Shown here: piece by piece, positions 34,927 through 47,010 of the stretch
Numbering within the stretch: position 1 is the first letter of the stretch
Layout of the letters: every line of letters starts with the position of its first letter
Source: Rhynchosporium graminicola
Lineage: Eukaryota; Ascomycota; Leotiomycetes; Helotiales; Ploettnerulaceae
Length of the DNA stretch: 64,000 nt
NCBI GenBank assembly: GCA_900074885.1
Contig: FJUW01000052.1
Coordinates: 248,001-312,000, forward strand
Direction of reading: 5' to 3'
Notes under the pieces: model-generated
The model's input: only the letters and a program-made list of their open reading frames with translations
Databases searched by the model: none
Told to the model about the DNA's origin: nothing
Made by a program: the position numbers and the translations under genes

Positions 34927-37787
34927 GCTGGAATGTGTGAATTTAAGATTAGATTACGGTCAAGAACGTGTCGCATATTGAATCATTGCATGTCTAGGGA
35001 CAATGGAGGAAGTGTACGAGCACATGTGGAATTCATGAGACAGCTCCGTCATAATAACCTTAAATTGGTTCTGCCGACCCAGAGTGCTCACCGCCTGTCT
35101 GTTGAGAGGACTGTCACGTGCCAATTTATATGCCTACAAAGGTATTGGAAAGGCAGCCATTCAAAACAGATCACATAGCCCTGCATAAAGTTACATATGA
35201 CCCAGGTGCAGGGTCAGATCTTAGCTGCATCTATGTCTAACTCTACGAATCAGCACCATTCTATCTCAGGCTTCCGGAGGCCAGAATGACAACATGGAAT
35301 TCCAAGAGGCAGCTATCCATCTAAAGCCAAACAAAAGATACCCAACACAAGTCAGAGCAAGTCCAGAGCTCTTCGCCAGATCTACACAAATCTCTCCATA
35401 CCCTCATCCAACCAATCAGTCCGATCTTAAGCGTTCATTCACAAGCCAGAACAACGTTCAAGTCGAGCCAAGAACCTTCCCAGTACCCGTACCGTACCGT
35501 ACCGTATTTTCACCATTCCTCGTTTCCAAAGCTGCTTACGAAGTACCTCGAACCTCCACAACACAACACAACTCAACACGTCAGTAGACTTCCTGCCTCT
35601 CTATCTCCAAACCCATCAAACCCGTGACCACGCGCCAGAGCCTCTCTCGTTTTCTTTTCCTCGTCCATAAAAGCAGAAATCAACACGTCCTTCCAAGAAT
35701 ACTCTCACGGAGGAAATTGTCCGGGGAAAAAATAAAAATAGAACGAATACTCGGTACTTGGTACATCTGTTACTTCAAGGCATTAATCCGCGACGCGATC
35801 GATGTGGGAAAGAAAGAAAGCGGATACTTGGTACCTGTTTCTGGCAAGGCAAAAAACCGCGACTTGATTGATGTGAATGACTCACTTACTTGGCGAAGAA
35901 AGGAAAAAGTAGTACATGTACTTGGGATGAAGATATTGCGACAAGGAAAGAGAGCGCTGCGAGATATTGCTTTTTGCTTGGGTGCGTCCAGCCCCTTCCC
36001 GAGCCCCTCGCTTGTAGTCGTGCCATCATCTACAAATCTCTCGCTTATTTGATTTATCTTTAATTCCATTGTACTCAGCACTCAGCTAGGGGAACCATAC
36101 CTTGATGGGAAACGTGGTATGAAAACGGAACTAGATGCGGGGGCGATCATAAACAAGAGAACTATCAAGTCATCAGATGTGTACCTGGAGAGGCAATGCT
36201 GCGGACGCGGCTATGGATTTATGGGAGGTAAGTAAGCAACATACGGAATGGATGGGATGGAACACCACGAATATGGTTATGGATTTGCTTGCATATGTTA
36301 GTGTTGGACTTGGTATGATGTATGGCCCTACCTCCTAGGTACGAACTTCCTCTTGGGGAGGAGAGAAGTAAGGTATGAGATGAGATGAGATCAGATGCTA
36401 TGGACATGGCTGTAGGTTAGTTCGTCCCATTATGATATGCTGTGTTGGATTCGAGAAAAAAAGAAAGCCATAGGGAATCCCAACGATGGAAGGGATGAGA
36501 GCCGTAGCCACGGTTATGGGTTAATGAATATCGGTTCATCACTTTCGAATGATGTTGCTGTTGGTAAATAAACAACCCGTCCTTCCCGGCGCTTGGTTAG
36601 CGTTCGTGTTTATTTTGGATGATCGTTCAACGCGCGGATTCTGTTGTTCCAAATGCGGAGGCTTAGCCACCCACCTAGTCATCTGTTTAGTTTGCAAAGA
36701 AAAGACTGTTGAAGATGTGAAGTATGGACTTTGCGAAACGCGCTAGGAAAGGGTTTTTTCGGATGAAGCGGCACTCGCACTCGTGAGGCCATTCCCGCTT
36801 CTGACTACGGAGTCAGCAGTCGAGAATAGTTACGCAATTCGTCTTCGACATCTGCGCGGTTTGATCCCTCTCAGTTGGGCTCTCTTTGCTTGCGGTCAAT
36901 GCAGTGATGATTACTTTATTTCCTTTTTGATTTTCAAAGCAGTGGCATTCTACACGACCAGCGCTCTGCCCGTGCTCAATCAAGATGTGTGTGTGCACTT
37001 GCAGAGGCAGGGAGAGGCAGAGGCAGGGGCAGCAGTGAGGTTCGAGATTATGCTTTTGTACCACCACCTGGTGCGTGTCTTGGAGCTCTTGGTGTTGTCA
37101 CTCGGTAGAACGCGCTCTCGTCACGTCGATGAATAGGGTATCAGATCGGATTAGTACTAATATTCCTAGTTTTGAGTTTTTGACTTCCGTTTGAAGCCAC
37201 ACGTTCGGAACGTCTTATTTCCGACGAGCTGGTCATGTAACGTGCCGTACACTTCTAGTTGAAGGCCAGCCCAGATGCAGAGCAGTACCTACCTAGTGGG
37301 AATGGATGATGCTGTTTTACCGAGGCTACCTATCACATTGATGCCCAGATGGTACGGTAGAGAATAAGTAAGTAAACAGTACACTGATTGGTACGACAAA
37401 GAGTCAAAGAGGTCTGCTATGACATCCATATTCCATTCAAGTACCGAAGCTCGCGGTCCAGATCACTGAAGACGTCAATACATCCAACATCCAGACCATC
37501 GGTATCTTGGGAGATCTCCCGGCAGTTAAGGTACAAAATCAAATCAGAGAAAAGAATCGTCGGGATCGACTCTCGTTGAATCTCGAATCTGTGGTTAGGT
37601 ACTGGCCAGAAGATATATCTGCCATCACGACATCAATGTCTCCTTACCTACTGATCAACTCAGGGATTGATAATGCTGCTCCTCGACTCATGCAAGTAAG
37701 AACCACTGAACGGTGAATGGTGATGGTGGTCAGTGCGTGAGTGACCACAACCTGAATGGAAATTCGCCAGTCAGTTAGTCAATCCAT

Positions 37788-37892
37788 CCTCTTCCTCTTC
37801 CTCTTCCTCTTCCTCTTCCTCTTCCTCTTCCTCTTCCTCTTCGAAAAGTCAAAAAGAGAAGGAGGCAGGGGCTGGAGCTGGAGCTGGAGCTG
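37788..37892 (+). repeat. Hexanucleotide microsatellites (CTCTTC)n and (GGAGCT)n
   Basis: A nearly perfect CTCTTC array covers about 37788-37843. After a short A/G-rich spacer a GGAGCT array covers about 37870-37892. Confidence 0.9.
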
Positions 37893-38260
37893 GGAATACA
37901 GGTAGGTGGTACGTTCAAGCTTGCCATGCCAAGATTAGTCTAGTGCCATCGTATGGATAAAGCCTATTTCAACCTAGCGGCTCGTGACGGGGCTGTCAAT
38001 GGGCCGCTCCAGAACGATTCCCATCCTCTGCCGCATGATGGAGGATTTTCGTCTGGCCAGTGATATTCATCCTTGGCGCTGCTGGATCTGCCGTTCTAGA
38101 TCGGTCCACCCTCACATCGCCCATTACTGTACGACTCGAGTACTTATAGTAGTGGGGATTTCAACATCGAGAACTCTGATCTGATTGATTTGTAAGAAAA
38201 GAGGAATCTGTCGAGACTCGAGACTCGAGCCTACCTATCTATCTATGGTGCTGGTGTGCT

Positions 38261-38291
38261 GACTTTGACTTTGACTTTGACTTTGACTTTG
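38261..38291 (+). repeat. Hexanucleotide microsatellite (GACTTT)n
   Basis: Five perfect tandem copies of GACTTT. Confidence 0.92.
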
Positions 38292-38331
38292 ATGTTGAGG
38301 AGTAATATGGGAGAGAGAGTTCCAGGGTCTG

Positions 38332-38424
38332 CTACTGTACTGTACTGGACTGGACTGAGGACTGGACTGGACTGGACTGGACTGTACTGTACTGTACTGT
38401 ACTGTACTGTACTGTACTGTACTG
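38332..38424 (+). repeat. Composite pentanucleotide array, TGTAC and TGGAC units
   Basis: The array starts with TGTAC units, turns to TGGAC units (with one TGAGGAC variant), then returns to a long perfect run of TGTAC. The two unit types differ only at the third base and occupy separate blocks. Confidence 0.95.
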
Positions 38425-38518
38425 AACAACACAGTCTCAGTCCGGCGGTATTGTACTCAGTAGCTAGGCAGGCCATGGCAAGGTCTTCCTTCTGTGGAGA
38501 TCTGAGATGTCCCCCTCA

Positions 38519-38571
38519 GGCCCAGCCCAGCCCAGCCCAGCCCGGCCCTGCCCTGCCCTGCCCTGCCCTGA
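38519..38571 (+). repeat. Composite pentanucleotide array, CCCAG then CCCTG units
   Basis: Four or five CCCAG units pass through one CCCGG to five CCCTG units, again a one-base switch between blocks. Confidence 0.93.
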
Positions 38572-38675
38572 GGCCTAGATTCAGTTCAGTCAGAGATTCC
38601 AAGGTCCGTGGGCTCAGACCCGATATTCTGCCCTATGGCATCGACTCTGTCACTAGGTAGGGAGGTACCTTCCGA

Positions 38676-38856
38676 ACCTACCTACCTACCTACCTACCTA
38701 CCTACCTTATACCTCTTTAGGTAACTCTACGTCGACGAGTGTCTAGACTCACGGCAAGCACGCGCTGGCAGGCAGGGTACGGTCAGGCCCCTCCCTCACT
38801 TGAGCTTGCTGGTGCTGGTGCTGGTGCTGGTGCTTGTCCTTGTCCTTGTGCTTGGC
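38676..38856 (+). repeat. (CCTA)n tetranucleotide array and (GGTGCT)n/(TTGTCC)n hexamer arrays
   Basis: CCTA repeats lie at about 38677-38707. A GGTGCT array at about 38808-38835 then shades into TTGTCC units up to about 38856. Confidence 0.9.
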
Positions 38857-39210
38857 TTGTAATCTTCCGTGGTTAACCTGCCTGCCTGGTCTTCCACCTC
38901 TCACAGTCTGCGTACTTCTTTCTTTGCCCTACTGTACCTGACTGATACCTCCAAACTACCGAACGACACACCACCATCAATCAGCGAATCTCATCTTCAG
39001 ATTTCGAATTGCAAGACGAAGACTTCACTCGGGAGGACTACAGTATCGGTGTGGTGGAGGATCAAGAATACATCACCGCCTCCGAAAGAAGCTTGACGAG
39101 ACGACTTTTCCTCGAGCTCGCCGTATCAATAGCTTCGGACACTGATTAATCATCCAATCACGACTTGTCCAACACTGTATGCATCGCCAATATCGACCAA
39201 CGGTAGTGGG

Positions 39211-42095
39211 ATGCAAATGCACGAGACACTCCCTGAAGACACTATCGAAACCAGACCGTCAGGTCCACGAACATTTCGACCCCTTCGGCAACGGACAAGA
39301 CCCCGATTGGAGAAGGATATAAGCAGCTTTATCGCCCGGCACTCTGGAGGAGGGGAGATGGAGAAGGATTTGAGAGAAAGGGACGCTCGAGAACCACCAG
39401 TACCAACAGACAATTTAATCGACCGGACTTCCTTATGTTTACCACACTATGGCAACGACGCAGTGTTGCATCAAGGCGACGCAGGCTTCACAGACGCTTT
39501 ACGGCAGTACTTCCCTTCAGCAGAGAGTAATGCCTTGGAAAGGCTGGTGGATCTCAAGTCGAAACTAAGGTGCGCTTCGACACATGACTTCTGGAGCATC
39601 TTAATGGAGGAGATGTGTGATATCACCGGATCGCAATGTGGATTTGTGGCCAAGAGAATGCTTGTGGACGACCAGGACAGTGCCGTTGAGATGCCAGAGT
39701 TGGGCGATCCGGGATCATGTTTGATGGGAGTCGCCTTTTACATCAACAATGGTGAGAGTCCGAAGCAGTTCCATCGGGATTATCGTTATCATGCCTTTGG
39801 GACTCCATGCGGCTACATGCGGCATGACAAGGTAAGGACTCTCCCTCTTCATTCAATTTGCGACCAGGCACCCTAGTCAGGTTTCCTTGCAGAATAATGT
39901 TTCCTCGTTCTTGCTCAGAGGACCAGTAATTGACATCTGATTTAGGTCTTCATCATTCCGGAAAGGTTAGCGGAGTTCACACCTAACGGTCCCAATGTTA
40001 TCCCAGGTGAAAAGTCGGAAGCCTTCATTGGTCTGCCCCTTTTCACCGAAGGGAAGTGTTTCGCACACTTTGGTATGGTCTGGTCTTCCGAGGGTGGTAC
40101 CTCAAGGAAACTGAGTTGGTCTTTCATCGAGATGTTCATGCATTCTCTCGAAGACATGATCTTGCAGAGGATATTAGAGGGAAGGGGGTTCGTCAAAGAG
40201 ACGGCACCGCCCGATTCAGTTTCCTCCAGGATCATTCCACTTGCTGCCATCACTGCCGCCCAGTCGCTGAAGCCGTACGCTCGAGGTTTGTCACATGAAT
40301 TACGGACGCCAATGCAAGGAGTTGTTGGCATGCTGGACATCATGTACTCGACGGTCCTAGATGCTATAGATAATCAGCAGAGCGACCGAGTGCGGTCTGT
40401 CTTCGAGGACCTCAAAGAGCATATTGAGATGGTGCAAGGTACCATAGAGCGGTCCTTTCGTAATCTCTAAACAAGGCCAAGATGCTAACTTCTTGGACAG
40501 AAAGCTCACGTCGAGCGGTTGAGGCCGCTGATAACGTTGTTCATGCTTATGATCTGAACATGCAAATGCCCGAGATGCCACTGACAGCCAACGACCTGAA
40601 CTCGTTCCAGGGAACAAAGTCCGACCCAACTCTTGGCCATCCGCATTGGCCTAGTGTCGCCAATTCGATACCGGTCGCTAAGAAGCGCAAGCTTTCAGCA
40701 GAGCTAAATTTCGACGCTGGGCCTCGGTCGAAACGAGTGTTCAAGCTCGCAGAGGCTAGAGTCCTCAACTCGTACTGCGCGTCTCCAGCCACTCCTGTTT
40801 ATGAAGAGTCGTTGACGAGTGCGAATTCAATCACAGAGACATTGTCTACAGCGGCATCATCGGTGGACCTCAACATTGACAGGCAGTGGCTCTATAAAAA
40901 GTCAATCAGTCCTGCGATCCTCAGTCCATCGCATCGCTTCATCAAAACTTTGGACTTCATGCGAAATTTGATTCGTGAAGTGCTTCGAAATGGGCCTCCG
41001 AGAAAAGTGACGCTCCAAGAAACAGAATCTGGAGAGTACCTCCACGTTACTTCTACGGGATCGGATGGAATGCCCCAGGATAGGAAAATATATTTGAGTA
41101 TCGGATCAGACGTACCGGAGACAATCATCACTGAGCAACAGCATCTGAAATTTGCGCTGCAGAAACTTATCGATAATGCCATCAAATTTACAGAGCAGGG
41201 TATCATTGGTATCAACGTCAACATTGCACAAAACATGCAGGTTGTTGAGATACGAGTCATCGACACTGGTTGCGGAATTTCCGAGGAATGGAAATCGAGT
41301 CTCTTCAAGCCTCATTTTCAAGAAGATTCATCCATTCGTCGGTCTCGGGATGGTCTAGGATTAAGTCTATTCAATGCGAAAGCACACATAAGGAAGAATC
41401 TAGGTGGGGATATCACTCTGGAACGATCATGTACCCATGGTCTCCAGCAGGGATCAGAATTCGTTATCAGGTTACCAATATCTGCGCTGGAGACTGGCAG
41501 GACTGATTACCCTCTCATTGGAACTCCGCCGCTATCTGGCTTGAACTCTCCACGTCTATCACCACTTCCTGAACCATTGTTGGATTCGTTAGCGATCTCA
41601 ATTGAGTCACCATGTCGACCAAAGCCTTTACGCTCCAAGTCCTCCCACAAACGTATCACATTCAACCCACAACTCGCCACAGACTATCCATTGAATATCC
41701 TGATTGCCGAAGATAATGCCATCAACCGCGAGGTTGCAATGGGCTCACTCAAAAAGCTTGGCTACAGGAAAGAGAACATAACTTTAGCATTTGACGGCGC
41801 CGAGGCTGTAAGACGTTACAAGGCTTCCATAGATGGTCCACTCGCACAACGTTTCTCTGTCATCCTGATGGACATCTGGATGCCGATCTTAGATGGCTAT
41901 AAAGCGACAACGCAGATCCTGGATTTGGCTCAACAGAGAGGAGAGGCTACAAAGATCATCGCTGTGACGGCGGATATAACAGAAGATTGTGTTGGCAGAG
42001 CGAAGAGTGCTGGCATGCAAGGATTCCTTGCGAAGCCTTACAAGGTGTTTGATATTGAGAGGTTGATCGTAGAGCATTTTGAGACATGCTGCTAG
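39211..42095 (+). CDS. Hybrid sensor histidine kinase with receiver domain
   Basis: Three exons, 39211-39831, 39946-40438 and 40501-42095 (introns 114 and 62 nt), give 902 residues. The N-terminal part (about 130-300) looks like a GAF-type sensor. The phosphoacceptor box GLSHELRTPMQG puts the His at about residue 324. The ATPase domain has the N box LIDNAIKFTEQG and the G boxes DTGCGI and DGLGLSL. The C-terminal receiver has AEDNAINRE, the phosphoacceptor Asp in MDIWMP at about 829, and the Thr/Lys pair in TADI and AKPYK. The expected relay is His to Asp, then to an Ypd1-type transfer protein. No transmembrane segment is seen, so the sensor is soluble. A long Ser/Pro-rich insert (about 385-500) separates the His box from the ATPase, which is longer than usual. 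I could not assign the fungal HK class. Confidence 0.92.
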
Positions 42096-42937
42096 GACAC
42101 TCGAGGGTCGGAGGGGAAGATATGATGATATGTGGCACGAGATGAGATGTGTTTACGATCGTTTCTATTTTGTTTGTCTTTACTTGTTAGCGTTTGGCAT
42201 TGCATGAGAGCGATTTGGCATGGGATCATTAGTGGCGTTTTGGCTGACTAGAACTGGGAAAATCATGGCATGGCTGGAGTTTCGATTGATGATGGATCTG
42301 TCACCTATTTGGCGTTTTTGTGTAATCAGAAGAATGGTGGGAAAGAGGACCGGACTGGGTTGGATTGGGATGGGTTGGGTTGGGTCGAGTTAGTAGGCAG
42401 GTAGGGTCTGGACGGGGTGATATGAGCGGTGAAAGCATGAGTGCTTGTATATCTGGTGTTTCTGAGCGGCGGTTGGGGAAGGAAGATGTCTCGTCGTATG
42501 ACAATCGTTCTATCATATACTTCATCTATTAATTGAGTATTCCGAAAGCCGGATATTGTTACATGTTGTCACACTTGATATGCTCTCTTCACTACCAAAG
42601 CTGCCTATGCCTTGTGCCGTGACTGATGAATAGGATAACACGTGTAATGCGTCATGTCATGAATCGTTTTTACAGTGTCTTGAAATATCTCTTCGTTTTA
42701 CCTATGATCTTCTACATCAGAAATACGTACTTTACCTTCGATACACAATGACTCGACTGGTCACGATGCACCAGTTCGTCCGAAAGTGGTTAGTCATCAA
42801 TCCATGGCTGCACGATGATGCACAAGCCCCGAGCCCAAGCCTCAAAAACAAACCTTACAGGATATCTTCAACCAAACCGCACTCTCTCTCGGTAACAGAG
42901 CAAACACAAATATCGGCTATGTGAACGAATTACCACG
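42096..42937. other. Intergenic region between the kinase and lipase genes
   Basis: It has a TGGGT/GGGTT-type simple-sequence tract near 42355-42390. No gene is supported. Confidence 0.45.
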
Positions 42938-44434
42938 ATGCTCTTTCCGCGCATCACCATCATCATCCTCTCAGGTTTCACACCTCTCATCTCCGCCCTC
43001 CCATCCGCCCTCCCCTCAAACCCCTCCACAGCCTTCCTCCCAGGATCTTCACTACAAACAAATATCAGCATCTCCCTCTTCGCCGAACTCGAAGAACTCT
43101 CCCGTATCGTCGACATCAGCTACTGCGTCGGTCTCACCGGGATCTCGAAACCTTTTCTATGCGCTAGTCGCTGCAATGAGTTTCCGGATTTCGAGCTGGT
43201 GGATACGTTTAATACGGGCCCGTTGATGAGTGATAGTTGTGGGTATATCGTGCTGGATCACGGGAACGGAGGACGATCTGAAAATTCGGAATGGGATGGG
43301 GGGATGTTGAGCGAGGAGGGCGTTTTGGGGCAGAGGAGGGAGGGAGGAAGGATTATAGTTGCGTTTAGAGGGACGTATAGTATTGCGAATACGATCGTCG
43401 ATTTGAGTACGGTTCCGCAGGAATATGTGCCGTATCCTGGTGAGCCGGATGATGCAACTTCGGAACACCAAGACCTGAGCTTAGGGAAGAAGAGACTTCC
43501 AAAACACTCTTCGTGGCGGGATTGGGTGCCTCGATGGCGAAACCACAGGGAAGATGGGGAGATATTGCAGAAAGAAGATAAACCTAAGGAGGAAGCCAAA
43601 TGCACAAACTGCACAGTTCACACAGGATTCTGGACATCGTGGCAGAATACCCGCCCTCTCATCCTGCCGCATATCAAGACCCTACACGCGCAATACCCAG
43701 CCTATAAAGTTCATCTCGTAGGTCACTCGTTGGGCGGTGCAGTCGCTGCGCTTGCGGGGTTAGAGATGCAGAGTTTGGGCCATGAACCGATCGTTACGAC
43801 GTTCGGGGAGCCGAGGGTGGGAAATAGTGGGTTGAGAAATTATATTGATGGGGTTTTTGGGCTAAGCGAGGAGGAAAAAGAGAAGGATTTGAAGAGTGGC
43901 AGGTATAGACGCGTGACGCACGTCGATGACCCTGTCCCTTTACTACCGTTACATGAATGGGGATATCGCTCCCACGCAGGGGAGCATTACATTTCCAAAC
44001 CTGCACTTCAACCGACTGTTTCGGATATCAGATTGTGTGCTGGAGATGAGGATATGGAGTGTCTAGCTGGTGCTGAGATTGACCAGAGCTGGCTCGGATT
44101 GAATCAGGAGAGTTTTGCTAGTGCTGCGAGGTTTTACGATGAGCACGTGAAAATTGAAGCAGGGCAGATGGAATCTGAAATCATGGCGGGAGAAGCAGAG
44201 GAGGAAGGACAAAGAGGAGCAGGGATAGAGAAGCGATGGAATTTCCCTATCCCAGCCAGATACAAGATGTGGCAGCTCTTCTTCGCTCATCGAGATTATT
44301 TCTGGAGGCTGGGCCTTTGTGTGCCGGGAGGTGATCCTTTTGATTGGGGGAGGGATAAGTATAGATATGGTAATGGTGATGAGTATGATAATGATGAAAA
44401 AGGCGAGGGGAGTGTTGATAAGGAGGAGTTGTAA
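42938..44434 (+). CDS. Secreted class 3 (alpha/beta hydrolase) lipase, intronless
   Basis: The single frame of 498 codons begins with a signal peptide (about residues 1-20). The Lipase_3 nucleophile elbow GHSLGG puts the catalytic Ser at about 264. The acidic residue lies in VDDPVPLLP (about 330) and the His in YRSHAGEHY (about 346). IIVAFRGT at about 139-146 is the oxyanion-side strand. These are the expected Ser-Asp-His triad positions for a triacylglycerol lipase or feruloyl-esterase-like enzyme. An insert of about 60 residues (170-225), rich in charged residues and CTNC, interrupts the usual core. The C-terminal 120 residues extend beyond the family core and end in an acidic, Gly/Asp-rich tail. 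An extracellular role is inferred from the signal peptide. Confidence 0.9.
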   Translation: MLFPRITIIILSGFTPLISALPSALPSNPSTAFLPGSSLQTNISISLFAELEELSRIVDISYCVGLTGISKPFLCASRCNEFPDFELVDTFNTGPLMSDSCGYIVLDHGNGGRSENSEWDGGMLSEEGVLGQRREGGRIIVAFRGTYSIANTIVDLSTVPQEYVPYPGEPDDATSEHQDLSLGKKRLPKHSSWRDWVPRWRNHREDGEILQKEDKPKEEAKCTNCTVHTGFWTSWQNTRPLILPHIKTLHAQYPAYKVHLVGHSLGGAVAALAGLEMQSLGHEPIVTTFGEPRVGNSGLRNYIDGVFGLSEEEKEKDLKSGRYRRVTHVDDPVPLLPLHEWGYRSHAGEHYISKPALQPTVSDIRLCAGDEDMECLAGAEIDQSWLGLNQESFASAARFYDEHVKIEAGQMESEIMAGEAEEEGQRGAGIEKRWNFPIPARYKMWQLFFAHRDYFWRLGLCVPGGDPFDWGRDKYRYGNGDEYDNDEKGEGSVDKEEL

Positions 44435-44780
44435 TTGTGTCTCTGTTTGTGTTTGTGCTTCTCTTTGCGGGGTTTAATTACTTGAAATTGAGGACAAGGA
44501 GAGCAAAATTGGATTGATCGATCGACTCATGCACGGTGTGGGAAGCGATGGCGTTCGGTTTGGCTTTAGAATTAGCATGCTTGCTTGCTTGCCCTGTCCG
44601 AGCATGAACGTGCTGGATTGGGTTGGAACGGTATGAATTGCAAAGAAACCAGATCTGGATCCCGGTAGATACTCGCAAGGCGTGCGTGTATATACATATC
44701 TTGGCAACGAGCGAGCGAGGCATGTTTTTGTATATGACGGAATGAACATAAACATGATTTCTTTCGCGGGTCATGCTTCT

Positions 44781-44816
44781 TATATGATATGATATGATGT
44801 GATGTGATGTGATGTG
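44781..44816 (+). repeat. Composite pentanucleotide array, TGATA then TGATG units
   Basis: A few TGATA units turn into five TGATG units, with the same one-base block switch seen at 38.3 and 38.5 kb. Confidence 0.9.
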
Positions 44817-45103
44817 ACGATGAATAATCACTCTCCTCCTCAGTCATGACGTCTAGATTTACTACCTACCTATGTATTATCTACAGTCTATACCAGACTC
44901 CCATTAACCTTTCCGAGAGAGAAATTGACCTTGTTTTCAAACTTGGCTTCAAGAAGTACCTACCATGTGACCGACTGCCGGTGCGAGATACAAATACTGT
45001 TATTGCACGTCACCTAAATTGAACCGTGGCAGTGGGCTGTTTTATGTTTTATTCATTCATCAGGAAAGCTTGTTATATGGAATTCGGGATTTGCACCCCA
45101 CGT

Positions 45104-45138
45104 GTGTGTGTATGTATGTGTGTGTGTGTGTGTGTGTG
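45104..45138 (+). repeat. (TG)n dinucleotide tract
   Basis: An almost pure TG run interrupted by two TA steps. Confidence 0.9.
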
Positions 45139-46766
45139 GTTGTAGCGAGCTTTAAGACGGTAATGCTTGTGGTTGTGGTGATACGATGATCATGAGATAG
45201 ATATAAGATCGTGAGTGATGGGAGGCTGGGTATAAATATGCGATCATGCGGGCGGAGGGGAATGGATTCTTTGCTGACTGACTGACTGACTGATATCTGT
45301 GTGAGAATGGGGGGAGGGAGGAGGGATGGGGTTCGGGATGAATATGGAAATGGGAGGAGTTATTTATATCAAGATTGAATGCTGGCGAATGGTGATTGAT
45401 GTGGCTCTACTGTACTATCAGTCTCCCTATTTTAGAGTCGCCATCACGGACTTGGCCTTAGCTTGCTCTCAGTTGATACGTACGCTGCGCGAGATTCGTT
45501 TCGTCCTGGACTGTAATTGTTGGTGCTGGGATTGGTCGTTTATGTGAAGCTATGGAGTTAGCGTTATTTTACAAACGTAGCTATATTTTGATCAGTATTG
45601 ACTGGGTATAAGCGAGGTTGGATTCTCGGTTCTTGGGCATAGGCGGCAGCAGTATTTCTAGCTGAATAAAAAGTCAGGCAGAGGGGATGTCAAGCCGAAG
45701 GGCACATGCAGTACCCACCTCTTACGTAGATTTCTGATAGGATATCATGGGATTTCGCTCTGTGGTCCTGTGGAACAACGTATGCGTGTTTCTCGATGGG
45801 ACAGATAGATTGAATACGCAAGGGTGAAAATAGACAGCCTTATCTGAAGTTTTTGAAGGTCATATCACCATTCCCTCGCGACATCTTCTCTCATTGTCTC
45901 AACACCGGATTATCTTTCCTTAATCTTCTGGGTTGTAGGCACTCTCACGTTTCTAAACCGCAGTACCCATCCTCCAAGAGAAGATACACGACCCCGATCC
46001 TCTTTTCTAAAAATGCACTTCGTGCCATCTAAAAGCTTTACTGACTTTACCTTTGGTATCTGTCATCTTCGCTATCGATAATCATTAGCGAGCCTGTGAG
46101 TTGGTATTGCATTCGTAGGTGTAAGGTCTTTGATATCGGTGATGAAGATGTAGAATGAGACTGTACTCGTAACGACGTAGCAGATATGATGGTTACTTAT
46201 AGAAAATGCGTACCGTAAGAATTCACCCTTTTTCACTTCTCCCCCCTCGTCACCTCGTTCATCAACTGCCAAAGTCCGATTTTCGAAACTGCCTATACAC
46301 TAATATCTCCCTCAGTTACAGCAATCAGGACCAGTAACGACCTGCTAGATTCTCCCTCTTTTTTTTCTTTTTTTTTTTCTTTGGAACTGACTGTGTAAGC
46401 CTTGAGATCTATTATAGTTTCGTGAATTATAGACTTTACGAACGTTCAGACAACTTGCAATCGCTATTAGCTCGATGTTAGTCAATTTAGGAGCCGGCCT
46501 AGAGGGCTTGTCGTTGTTTTCAATCGCCGTCTTAGCGCGCGATTGAGTTGTTGTGAGTTTTAAGGGCGTGAATGATTGATTGATTGATAGCTGATTTAAG
46601 GGGTAGGCGAGTGTCGGATCTTGGATCTGGTTGATACGTATTATTTATAATCGGTACATGGAGCTTGGAGAATAGAGGATAGTAAGGACTTTCGTGAATA
46701 ATCACGATTGTAGTGAGAAGGATAAACGTGGGCTTGGACTTTCAATTATGCTCAATTATCGTAGGA

Positions 46767-46842
46767 CTCGAGTGAGCTATTATTAACACGATAATGAAGA
46801 TCTTTTACTCTTCCTACTTGTCTCACTCGAGCTCAATTGAGC
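46767..46842. repeat. Inverted repeat and perfect palindrome
   Basis: CTCGAGTGAG at 46767-46776 is the exact reverse complement of CTCACTCGAG at 46822-46831. It is followed at once by the perfect 12-base palindrome GCTCAATTGAGC (46831-46842). Confidence 0.75.
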
Positions 46843-46884
46843 ACTCCTCTCCTTGATGTAAGCATATAATCATGTTGGTTAGTG

Positions 46885-47010
46885 GATATTAGTAGTGGCG
46901 ATTTTAATAGTGGACGTTTTAGCTCGTAGACGTTATTTAGGTAGTGGATGATCTTTTTTAGTGGTTTCATTTTGGGTAGTAGATGTCTTTTGGTAGTGGA
47001 TGTCTATCTT
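46885..47010 (+). repeat. Degenerate tandem array around TAGTGG
   Basis: About six imperfect copies of a roughly 20-nt T-rich unit containing TAGTGGA or TAGTAGA and GTTTT or CTTTT can be picked out. Confidence 0.5.

Larger units (their letters stand above)
34927..39210. other. Long intergenic region before the histidine kinase gene (4.3 kb)
   Basis: No conserved gene is visible. The part from 37.78 to 38.86 kb is packed with microsatellites, listed separately. A GTACC run sits near 35499-35518 and a GAGAT-type run near 36372-36392. It probably combines the divergent promoter regions of the inositide phosphatase and the kinase. Confidence 0.5.

Noticed and set aside
35294..36052. Plus-strand frames of 97 and 142 codons upstream of the kinase
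   Set aside because: Composition is low-complexity and unlike protein, and no domain or splice continuity with the kinase is seen.
36783..37136. 117-codon plus-strand frame with a hydrophobic middle
   Set aside because: No recognisable start context, homologous motif or neighbouring exon; a chance frame in the long intergenic region is likelier.
38261..38571. CRISPR-like array
   Set aside because: The units are contiguous microsatellites without unique spacers, and the genome is fungal.
38235..38660. Open frames over the pentamer and hexamer arrays that could encode repeat peptides
   Set aside because: They exist only because 5- and 6-nt repeats without stops stay open in several frames on both strands. 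They have no start context or flanking protein-like sequence.
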